A DNA stretch of 64,000 nt from SZUA-254 sp031379665 (GTDB lineage: Bacteria; Bacteroidota; Ignavibacteria; UBA10030; SZUA-254), in contig JANNFI010000107.1 of NCBI GenBank assembly GCA_031379665.1, positions 1 to 64,000 of the forward strand, in the 5' to 3' direction. The notes beneath the pieces were generated by a model that worked only from the letters and a program-made list of their open reading frames with translations, searched no databases and was not told the origin of the DNA. Position numbers and translations under genes: made by a program. Positions 24,739-31,482 of the stretch are shown here, piece after piece (the first letter of the stretch is position 1; each line of letters starts with the position of its first letter).

Positions 24739-25965
24739 ATGAACTTCACATCGATCACGGATGCCCTCGAAGAGATCCGCCTGGGGCGGATTGTCATCGT
24801 CGTCGATGACGAGGACAGGGAGAACGAAGGGGACCTCTTCATCGCGGCGGAGAAGTGTACGCCGGAGAGCGTGAATTTCATGAGCATCCACGGGCGGGGG
24901 ATCATTTGCGCGGCCCTCACCGTCGAGCGGGCCGATACGCTCTCCCTCGGGTTGATGGTGGAGAGCAACACATCCCTGCACGAAACATCGTTCACCGTGT
25001 CGGTGGATTATATCCACGGTACCACGACCGGGGTGTCGGCCTCCGACCGCGCCGCGACGATACGGGCCCTCATCGCTCCGGAAACGAAGCCGAGCGACCT
25101 CGCCCGCCCGGGGCATATCTTCCCTCTACGTGCGATGGAGGGTGGGGTGCTCCGCAGGGCCGGACATACCGAGGCCGTCGTCGACCTCTGCCGGTTCGCC
25201 GGCCTCTATCCCTCGGGGGTGATCTGCGAGATCATGAACGATTCCGGCGAGATGGCCCGGCTCTCCGATCTGAGGAAACTCGCCGCGCGTTTCGATCTGA
25301 AGATCGTCTCCGTCAAGGACATCATCGAATTCAGGATGCAGCGTGAGAAGCTGGTCCAGCGGATGGCTACCACGAAACTCCCCACGAAGTACGGTGTCTT
25401 CAACATCCACCTGTACAAGAGTGAAACCGACCGCAAGGAACATATAGCTGTGGTCGCCGGGGAGATCCGGCCGCAGGACCCCGTGCTCGTCCGAGTCCAT
25501 TCGGAGTGCCTGACCGGCGACGTATTCGGCTCGTTGCGCTGCGACTGCAACGACCAGCTTCAGGCTTCGCTCAAGATGATCGCGGCGGAAGGACGCGGCA
25601 TCGTGCTCTACATGCGCCAGGAAGGCCGGGGGATCGGTCTCGCCAACAAGATAAAGGCATACCAGCTCCAGGAGGAGGGTCTCGACACCGTGGAGGCCAA
25701 CGAAAAACTTGGGTTCCGTGCCGACCTGCGCGACTACGGGATTGGCGCCCAGATTCTCCGTGACCTGGGAGTGGTGAAGATCAAGCTGATGACTAATAAC
25801 CCGAAGAAGGTCGTGGGGCTTCACGGTTATGGTCTCGAGATCGTCGAAAGGGTGCCGCTCGAAGCCGAATCGCACGAGCTGAACGAAAAATACCTCAGGA
25901 CGAAACGTGACAAAATGGGGCATTTGCTCTTATTTGATAAAAAAAGTGGTGAACATTCCACTTGA
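24739..25965 (+). CDS. ribBA: Bifunctional 3,4-DHBP synthase / GTP cyclohydrolase II
   Basis: A 408-residue bifunctional enzyme for the two entry reactions of riboflavin synthesis. The N-terminal RibB half has DDEDRENEGDLFIAAE and HTEAVVDLCRFAG. The C-terminal RibA half has HSECLTGDVFGSLRCDCNDQ with the zinc cysteines, MRQEGRGIGL and MTNNPKKVVGL. ATG at 24739 is the start expected from homology (MNFTSITDALEEI); GTG at 24727 would add four residues. No FMN riboswitch is apparent; the gene follows yajC by 16 bases. The rest of the rib pathway is absent apart from ribF far downstream. Confidence 0.95.
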   Translation: MNFTSITDALEEIRLGRIVIVVDDEDRENEGDLFIAAEKCTPESVNFMSIHGRGIICAALTVERADTLSLGLMVESNTSLHETSFTVSVDYIHGTTTGVSASDRAATIRALIAPETKPSDLARPGHIFPLRAMEGGVLRRAGHTEAVVDLCRFAGLYPSGVICEIMNDSGEMARLSDLRKLAARFDLKIVSVKDIIEFRMQREKLVQRMATTKLPTKYGVFNIHLYKSETDRKEHIAVVAGEIRPQDPVLVRVHSECLTGDVFGSLRCDCNDQLQASLKMIAAEGRGIVLYMRQEGRGIGLANKIKAYQLQEEGLDTVEANEKLGFRADLRDYGIGAQILRDLGVVKIKLMTNNPKKVVGLHGYGLEIVERVPLEAESHELNEKYLRTKRDKMGHLLLFDKKSGEHST

Positions 25966-25991
25966 TTTTTAAAAATGTATCATCTACATTG
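25962..25991 (+). promoter_or_regulatory. Candidate greA promoter, TTG-N20-TACATTG
   Basis: TTG at 25962-25964, overlapping the ribBA stop, is followed after 20 bases by TACATTG at 25985-25991, the same element pair as upstream of the giant kinase. Transcription would begin near 25995 and pass through an intrinsic terminator before reaching greA. Confidence 0.55.
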
Positions 25992-26012
25992 AAAAAAGGA
26001 TGAGCATTGTCC

Positions 26013-26047
26013 AGCCACCACCTATCAGGGTGATGGCTTTTCTTTTT
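26013..26047 (+). terminator. Intrinsic terminator in the ribBA-greA interval
   Basis: AGCCACCACC and GGTGATGGCT form a ten-base-pair stem with one mismatch and a TATCA-type loop, followed by a T-rich run (26038-26047). It can end ribBA read-through, but it also lies downstream of the candidate greA promoter and so may act as a leader attenuator. Confidence 0.8.
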
Positions 26048-26088
26048 AGCGTCTGGAAATTAAGGTAATTACAGAAAGCGACGGACTT

Positions 26089-26580
26089 ATGTCGGATGCG
26101 GGGAAAATCAACGGGATCGTCTACCTGACGAAGGAGCGGACCGTCGAGCTCGAACACGAGCTCCGCAATCTCAAAGTAAAAGGGCGGGCCGAGATGGCGG
26201 CGAAAATCGGTGAAGCCCGAAGCCACGGAGACCTGTCAGAAAATGCCGAATACGATGCCGCAAAGGAAGCTCAACAACACCTCGAACTACGCATAGCCAA
26301 GCTCGAGCAAACACTGGCCCGTGCGCGGATCATCGAAAGCAAAGAACTCCCCAACGATAAAATCTACATCCTCTCCAAGGTTAAACTTCAAGACCTTAAA
26401 ACCAGAGAGATCGTCGATTACATCCTTGTCTCACAAGAGGAGGCCGATTTCGAAAAGAATAAGATATCGGTGACATCACCCCTCGGAAAAGGCCTGATGG
26501 GGCGGACGATGGGCGAAAAGGTTAATATCAGCGTTCCCGCCGGCACCCTGGAGTACAAGATTCTCGATATAACCAGGTGA
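26089..26580 (+). CDS. greA: Transcription elongation factor GreA
   Basis: A 163-residue factor that rescues backtracked RNA polymerase by stimulating transcript cleavage. The N-terminal coiled coil carries the family signature GEARSHGDLSENAEYDAAKE, including the acidic tip residues (DLSENAEYD). The C-terminal FKBP-like domain contains SPLGKGLMGRTMGEKVN. Length is typical. The leader from the candidate promoter contains an intrinsic terminator, a possible attenuation device. Confidence 0.96.
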   Translation: MSDAGKINGIVYLTKERTVELEHELRNLKVKGRAEMAAKIGEARSHGDLSENAEYDAAKEAQQHLELRIAKLEQTLARARIIESKELPNDKIYILSKVKLQDLKTREIVDYILVSQEEADFEKNKISVTSPLGKGLMGRTMGEKVNISVPAGTLEYKILDITR

Positions 26581-26686
26581 AAAAGCCATCAGTCCCCCTC
26601 ACCCAATGTACCGCCTCAAGCCGGGCCCCAACTCCTCCCAATGACCCGCTCGCCTTGCAGAATCCGGCCGAATAAACTGTAAATTC

Positions 26687-26716
26687 TTGCGGGATTCTAA
26701 TTTTATTACTATATTC
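26687..26716 (+). promoter_or_regulatory. Candidate promoter of the tRNA cluster, TTG-N20-TATATTC
   Basis: TTG at 26687-26689 and TATATTC at 26710-26716 are 20 bases apart in AT-rich sequence. Transcription would begin a few bases before the mature tRNA-Gly end at 26729. The preceding spacer (26581-26686) shows nothing else recognisable. Confidence 0.5.
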
Positions 26717-26728
26717 AGCACCACAATC

Positions 26729-26801
26729 GCGGGAATAGCTCAGCTGGTAGAGCGTCACCTTGCCAAGGTGAATGTCGCGGGTTCGAATCCCGTTTCCCGC
26801 T
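26729..26801 (+). tRNA. tRNA-Gly (anticodon GCC)
   Basis: A complete cloverleaf: acceptor GCGGGAA/TTCCCGC with discriminator T, D arm AGCTCAGCTGGTAGAGC, anticodon stem TCACC/GGTGA with loop TTGCCAA (anticodon GCC), and a T arm with GGTTCGAATCC. CCA is not encoded. Confidence 0.97.
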
Positions 26802-26825
26802 CGAGACGCCCCGAAAGGGGAGCCT

Positions 26826-26852
26826 GGGTCCCAATTTGGGGATCTTTTTTTT
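26826..26852 (+). terminator. Probable intrinsic terminator after tRNA-Gly
   Basis: TCCCA and TGGGG pair around a short loop, with weaker outer pairs, and are followed by eight T (26844-26851). It lies in the 116-base spacer between tRNA-Gly and tRNA-Cys, which otherwise holds only G/C-rich sequence. Confidence 0.6.
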
Positions 26853-26917
26853 GCAGGGTTACGCCGCTCCGCCGGCCCGCAAAACAGGGGCGACGGGGCT
26901 TTATTTTGTTTTAACGC

Positions 26918-26989
26918 GGCGCCGTACCCAAGTGGTAAGGGAGAGGTCTGCAAAACCTTTATGCGGCGGTTCGAATCCGCCCGGCGCCT
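26918..26989 (+). tRNA. tRNA-Cys (anticodon GCA)
   Basis: Acceptor GGCGCCG/CGGCGCC with discriminator T as required for Cys, anticodon loop CTGCAAA (anticodon GCA) closed by AGGT/ACCT, and T arm GCGGTTCGAATCCGC. CCA is not encoded. Confidence 0.96.
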
Positions 26990-27040
26990 CAATGTACTGG
27001 AAGGACGGCGTGAGGGATGTGATCGGAACTGGTATCACCC

Positions 27041-27126
27041 GCCGGGGTGGCGAAACTGGTAGACGCACAGGACTTAAAATCCTGTTCTCTGCAAGGGGAG
27101 TGCCGGTTCGATTCCGGCTCCCGGCA
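27041..27126 (+). tRNA. tRNA-Leu (anticodon TAA)
   Basis: An 86-base class II tRNA with a long variable arm. Acceptor GCCGGGG/TCCCGGC (one G-T pair) with discriminator A, anticodon stem CAGGA/TCCTG with loop CTTAAAA (anticodon TAA), and T arm CCGGTTCGATTCCGG. CCA is not encoded. Confidence 0.96.
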
Positions 27127-27143
27127 CGTCGCTAGATCGTTAG

Positions 27144-27217
<74 letters not shown>

Positions 27218-27276
27218 CACACTGAAACATCGAATTGATGATCCCGGGAAGCCGGGCGCGGTCCGATTTTTTTACG

Positions 27277-29214
27277 ATGAACGACACCCAAATCGACATA
27301 CGGTTCCCCGACGGATCGGTGAAGCCGCTTCGGTCCGGTATCACCGGGATGGAGATCGCCCAGGGCATCAGCCCGCGGTTGGCGAAGGTGGCGCTCGCCA
27401 TCGAGGTCGGCGGGGAAATCCGAGACCTCTCGAGGCCGATCACGGCATCCACGTCGGTCAGGATACTGAAGTGGGAGGACGATGGCGGGAAATTTGCCTA
27501 CTGGCACAGCTCGGCCCACGTGATGGCCGAGGCGGTGGAGGCGCTGTTTCCGGGGACGAAGTTCGGGATCGGCCCGCCGATCGAGAATGGCTTCTATTAC
27601 GACATTGACATGGGCGACCACCGTCTCTCGCCGGCCGACCTCGAAGCCATCGAAAAGCGGATGGGGGAGATCGCCGTGCGCGACGTGCCGTTCACCAGGC
27701 GGGAGCTTCCCTGGGAAGAAGCGGTTGATTATTTTCGCGTGAAGGCGGATCCCTATAAACTCGAACTGCTCGAGGGGTTGAAGGGTCAGACCATATCCCT
27801 CTACCACCAGGGAAACTTCACGGATCTCTGTTATGGTCCCCACGTGCCGTCGACGGGCAGGATCAAGGCCGTCAAGTTGCTCAGCGTCGCCGGAGCCTAC
27901 TGGCGCGGTGACGAGAAGAACAAAATGCTCCAGCGGATCTATGGGATCACCTTTCCCTCAGACGGGGAGCTCGCCACCCATCTGCACCGGCTCGAGGAGG
28001 CGAAGAAGCGCGACCACAGGAAACTCGGACGGGAACTCGACTTGTTTGTCTTCCACGACGTGGCGCCCGGGGCGCCGTTCTGGCTCCCCAAGGGGATGAT
28101 TCTTTTCCGTGAACTCGAAAAATATCTCCGTGCCGAGCTCGACCAGAGGGGATATGAAGAGATCAACACTCCGATCCTGGTCAAGAAGGATCTCTGGGAG
28201 CAGTCGGGGCATTGGGACCACTACCGCGAAAACATGTTTTGCGTCGAGGTGGACGATACCATCTACAGCCTGAAGCCGATGAACTGCCCGGAGAGCACCT
28301 ACGTATACAAGCATAAGCTCAGGAGTTACAAAGACCTCCCTCTGAGGTTCTCGGAAATTGGTCGTCTCCACCGCAACGAAGTCTCGGGGGCCCTCGGGGG
28401 GATGTTCAGGGTCCGGCAGATCACCATGGATGACGCGCACATCTACTGCCGACCCGACCAGATCCTTTCGGAGATATCGCGGGTCATCGACCTGATCATC
28501 GAATTCTATCGCGTCTTCGGCCTGGAACCGAAATATCATCTCTCGACCAGACCTGACAACGCGATGGGGGAGCAGCATCTCTGGGACATCGCCGAGGAGA
28601 GCTTGAAGAACGGCCTTGAATCGAGGTCGTTGAAGTACCAGGTGAAGCCGAAGGACGGAGCTTTCTACGGCCCCAAGATCGACATTCAGATCGAGGATGC
28701 CATCGGACGCTCGTGGCAGGTCGCGACCATTCAGCTCGATTTCGTGATGCTCCCGGAACGCTTCGACCTCGATTATGTCGCCGAGGACGGTTCGAGACAG
28801 CGGCCGGTTGCCATCCACCGGGCGATCTTTGGATCGTTCGAGCGGTTCATCGGAATCATCACCGAGCACTTTGCGGGCGATTACCCGCTCTGGCTCGCCC
28901 CGGTGCAAGCGGCGGTCATGCCAATCACCGACCTCCAGCACGCGTACGCGGCGGAAATCCACGAAAAACTCAGGGCGGCCGGAATTCGGACCGAGATCGA
29001 CACCAGGAACGAGAAAATCGGTTATAAAATCCGTGAATGGGAATTGAAAAAGGTCCCCTTTATGGTTATCATTGGTGAGAAGGAGCGTTCATCCGGGACG
29101 GTTTCCGTGAGACAGCGGAAAAAAGGGGATCTCGGAGCGGTTGGCGTCGAGTCGTTTGTCGCTCGAATGGTCTCGGACATCACGAATAAAACATTAACGA
29201 TACAGGAGAACTGA
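27277..29214 (+). CDS. thrS: Threonyl-tRNA synthetase
   Basis: A 645-residue class II synthetase. The N-terminal TGS domain (1-62) is followed by the editing domain with HSSAHVMAEAVEALFP. The catalytic core carries the zinc ligands in KPMNCPEST (Cys), MDDAHIYC (His) and VAIHRAIFGSFERF (His). The anticodon domain ends the protein. The ATG at 27277 is preferred; the frame is open to 27235 but the extra residues precede the TGS domain. No T-box or other leader is obvious in the 59-base gap after tRNA-Val. infC starts immediately after the stop. Confidence 0.96.
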   Translation: MNDTQIDIRFPDGSVKPLRSGITGMEIAQGISPRLAKVALAIEVGGEIRDLSRPITASTSVRILKWEDDGGKFAYWHSSAHVMAEAVEALFPGTKFGIGPPIENGFYYDIDMGDHRLSPADLEAIEKRMGEIAVRDVPFTRRELPWEEAVDYFRVKADPYKLELLEGLKGQTISLYHQGNFTDLCYGPHVPSTGRIKAVKLLSVAGAYWRGDEKNKMLQRIYGITFPSDGELATHLHRLEEAKKRDHRKLGRELDLFVFHDVAPGAPFWLPKGMILFRELEKYLRAELDQRGYEEINTPILVKKDLWEQSGHWDHYRENMFCVEVDDTIYSLKPMNCPESTYVYKHKLRSYKDLPLRFSEIGRLHRNEVSGALGGMFRVRQITMDDAHIYCRPDQILSEISRVIDLIIEFYRVFGLEPKYHLSTRPDNAMGEQHLWDIAEESLKNGLESRSLKYQVKPKDGAFYGPKIDIQIEDAIGRSWQVATIQLDFVMLPERFDLDYVAEDGSRQRPVAIHRAIFGSFERFIGIITEHFAGDYPLWLAPVQAAVMPITDLQHAYAAEIHEKLRAAGIRTEIDTRNEKIGYKIREWELKKVPFMVIIGEKERSSGTVSVRQRKKGDLGAVGVESFVARMVSDITNKTLTIQEN

Positions 29215-29218
29215 CATC
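29203..29218 (+). promoter_or_regulatory. infC translation start: strong Shine-Dalgarno and ATC initiation codon
   Basis: CAGGAGAA (29203-29210) lies at ideal distance from ATC at 29216. In this frame a TAA at 29195 closes the region upstream, and no ATG, GTG or TTG occurs before the GTG at 29273. AUU and AUC starts are known for infC in other bacteria, where they let IF3 repress its own translation. Confidence 0.75.
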
Positions 29219-29770
29219 AAAGGAAACGAGCGCATTCACATCAACGAGCAGATTCGTTCGCTCAAGGTCCGGGTGATCGATGAAAGCGGGCAGGTGGGGG
29301 TCATGAGCGCCGCAGAGGCGCTGAAGATCGCGCAACAACGCGGTCTCGACCTGCTCGAGATCGTCCCGAACGGTACGCCGCCGGTCTGTAAGATCATGGA
29401 CTTCGGAAAGTTCAAGTACGAACAGACGAAGAAGGACAAGATCCAGAGGAAGAATCAGCACGTGAGCCTCCTGAAGGAACTCCGGTTCCATCCGAACACG
29501 GACGATCACGACTTCGAGTTCAAGACAAGGCACGCGATAAAGTTTCTCGAAGAGGGGCACAAAGTGAAGGCGACCGTCGTCTTCAAGGGTCGTGAGATCA
29601 CCTACAAGGAGCACGGGAAAGTGGTCCTCCAAAGGCTGGCGGAACAGCTCGTGGAATTCGCCAAGGTGGACCAGATGCCGAAGCTCGAGGGCCGGATGAT
29701 GGTTATGATCTTCGCGCCCGACAGGACGGGCAAGAAGAAGGCGGCTCCGAAAGAAAAATCAGCGGAATAA
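29216..29770 (+). CDS. infC: Translation initiation factor IF-3 (ATC start)
   Basis: A 184-residue IF-3 that keeps 30S subunits free and checks start codons. The N domain contains INEQIRSLKVRVIDESG and the motif EALKIAQQRGLDLLEI; the C domain has KELRFHPNTDDHDFEFK and RGREI-type segments ending in a lysine-rich tail. Starting at the first canonical codon (GTG 29273) would delete INEQIRSLKVR, which is conserved. The ATC at 29216 restores it (KGNERIHINEQ) and has a strong ribosome site. It follows thrS by one base and precedes rpmI, the classical order. Confidence 0.9.
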   Translation: MKGNERIHINEQIRSLKVRVIDESGQVGVMSAAEALKIAQQRGLDLLEIVPNGTPPVCKIMDFGKFKYEQTKKDKIQRKNQHVSLLKELRFHPNTDDHDFEFKTRHAIKFLEEGHKVKATVVFKGREITYKEHGKVVLQRLAEQLVEFAKVDQMPKLEGRMMVMIFAPDRTGKKKAAPKEKSAE

Positions 29771-29787
29771 CAGAAAAGGAAGTTCGT

Positions 29788-29982
29788 ATGCCGAAAATGA
29801 AATCCACGTCTGGCGCCAAGAAACGATTCAAGAAAACAGCGTCGGGCGAGTTCAAGCGGAGGAAGGCGTTCCGCAGTCACATCCTCTCAACGAAGTCGAG
29901 GAAACGAAAACGCCACCTGCGAAAGCCGACGCTCGTGTCGGTGACGGAGAGGAAGAAAATAGTCCAGTTGATCCAGTCATAA
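29788..29982 (+). CDS. rpmI: 50S ribosomal protein L35
   Basis: A 64-residue, highly basic ribosomal protein. The start MPKMKSTSGAKKRFKKT and the KSRKRKRHLRKPTLV block are the L35 signatures. AAGGAAG just upstream serves as the ribosome site. It sits between infC and rplT as in most bacteria. Confidence 0.97.
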   Translation: MPKMKSTSGAKKRFKKTASGEFKRRKAFRSHILSTKSRKRKRHLRKPTLVSVTERKKIVQLIQS

Positions 29983-30046
29983 GGGATCGCCCGGCCGTCC
30001 TATTCACACGTTGTAACATCAATCACCTTCACGGGGAATTACGCCA

Positions 30047-30394
30047 ATGCCAAGATCACAGAACAAGGTCGCGTCCCATCGCCGGAGAAAACGGATTCTC
30101 GCCCGGGCGAAAGGATACTGGGGGGCGCGCAGCAAAGTCCTGACCGTCGCGAAGCATCACATCGACAAGGCGGGCCAGCACGCCTATCGCGACCGGAGAC
30201 TCAAAAAACGGAGCTACCGTCAACTTTGGATCGCGCGCATCAACGCTGCGGCCAGGATGCACGGGATGACGTATTCCGCGTTGATTTCAGCCCTCTCGAA
30301 GAAAGAGGTCGTCATCAACAGGAAGGTCCTCGCCGATATCGCCGCGAGGAGCCCCGAAGCATTCTCCGAAGTCGTCACGTTCGCAAAAAGCTGA
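30047..30394 (+). CDS. rplT: 50S ribosomal protein L20
   Basis: A 115-residue basic protein essential for early 50S assembly. Typical segments are AKGYWGARSKVLTVAKH, RDRRLKKRSYRQLWIARIN and the C-terminal YSALISALSKKEVVINRKVL. A 64-base gap separates it from rpmI. L20 often represses its own operon by binding leader RNA, but no clear mimic was found here. Confidence 0.97.
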   Translation: MPRSQNKVASHRRRKRILARAKGYWGARSKVLTVAKHHIDKAGQHAYRDRRLKKRSYRQLWIARINAAARMHGMTYSALISALSKKEVVINRKVLADIAARSPEAFSEVVTFAKS

Positions 30395-30448
30395 ACCACG
30401 ATCCCGGCGGTGTAATCTTTCCCGCCGGGAACCTTCTCCACAGCGCGC

Positions 30449-31471
30449 ATGACGCTCCTCGATCAACGCATCGATGATGTTCGGGCCTCCGCCCTGCAGG
30501 AGATCGGTGACTCTAAGGACGCTCCGAACCTCGAACTGACGCGCGTCCGTTACCTCGCACGGAAGGGCCTGATCGCTGAATTGTTCGAGCAGCTCGCCGT
30601 CCTCCCCGCTGATGGACGGCCCGCCTACGGCAGAAAACTCAACGAACTCCGTCAATCCGTCCAGGCCGCCTTCGACACCCGCGCTGCGGCACTCTCCCTG
30701 GCCCCAGGTCAGGCCGCACCCGGGATCGACCTGACCCTCCCCGGCAAGGGCAAGTGGCCCGGCTCCAGGCACCCTCTCTCCCGCACTCTGGACGAGATCC
30801 GGAGAATCTTCCAGGGGATGGGTTTCGGTGTTGCCACCGGTCCGGAGATAGAGGACGACTACCACAATTTCGAGGCGCTCAATTTCCCCCCCGATCACCC
30901 CGCCCGTGACATGCAGGACACCTTCTTCCTGTCGAAAAAGGTGCTCCTGCGTACGCACACGTCCCCCGTCCAGATCAGAATAATGGAAACAAGCCCGCCC
31001 CCGGTGAGGGTGATCATCCCGGGACGCGTGTACAGGAACGAAGCCATCAGCGCCCGGAGCTACTGTCTCTTCCACCAGGTCGAGGGGCTCTACGTGGATA
31101 GGGGGGTGACGTTCGCGGAATTGAAGGGGACGCTGGTCGCCTTTGCGAAACAGTTCTACGGCTCCGATCTGCGATATCGCTTCAGGCCGAGTTTTTTCCC
31201 TTTCACGGAACCTTCAGCCGAGATGGACATCACCTGCTTCCTCTGCAAGGGGAAAGGATGCCGGGTGTGCAAAAAAACCGGGTGGTTGGAGATCCTGGGG
31301 TGTGGAATGGTCGACCCGAACGTCTACCGTTTCGTCGGCTACGACCCAGGGAAGTATTCCGGGTACGCCTTCGGAATGGGTATCGAGAGAATTACGATGC
31401 TCAAGTATGGCCTGGATGACATCCGTATCCTTTTTGAAAACGATGTGCGATTTCTCAGACAATTTCCCTAA
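30449..31471 (+). CDS. pheS: Phenylalanyl-tRNA synthetase alpha chain
   Basis: A 340-residue catalytic subunit of the (alpha-beta)2 PheRS. The N-terminal coiled-coil arm (1-90) precedes the class II core, with HPLSRTLDEIRRIFQGMGF, GRVYRNEAISARSYCLFHQ (motif 2) and GMGIERITMLKYG (motif 3). Between them is a cysteine-rich insert, CFLCKGKGCRVCKKTGW, resembling a small zinc knuckle; this version occurs in several phyla including Bacteroidota, while E. coli lacks it. It follows rplT by 54 bases and precedes pheT. Confidence 0.95.
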   Translation: MTLLDQRIDDVRASALQEIGDSKDAPNLELTRVRYLARKGLIAELFEQLAVLPADGRPAYGRKLNELRQSVQAAFDTRAAALSLAPGQAAPGIDLTLPGKGKWPGSRHPLSRTLDEIRRIFQGMGFGVATGPEIEDDYHNFEALNFPPDHPARDMQDTFFLSKKVLLRTHTSPVQIRIMETSPPPVRVIIPGRVYRNEAISARSYCLFHQVEGLYVDRGVTFAELKGTLVAFAKQFYGSDLRYRFRPSFFPFTEPSAEMDITCFLCKGKGCRVCKKTGWLEILGCGMVDPNVYRFVGYDPGKYSGYAFGMGIERITMLKYGLDDIRILFENDVRFLRQFP

Positions 31472-31482
31472 CCCTATAGTCA

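Noticed and set aside
27241..27273. CCCGG-GAAG-CCGGG repeat followed by a T-run before thrS, as a terminator or attenuator
   Set aside because: Nine bases separate the short stem from the T-run, too far for an intrinsic terminator, and no competing structure or T-box was seen.
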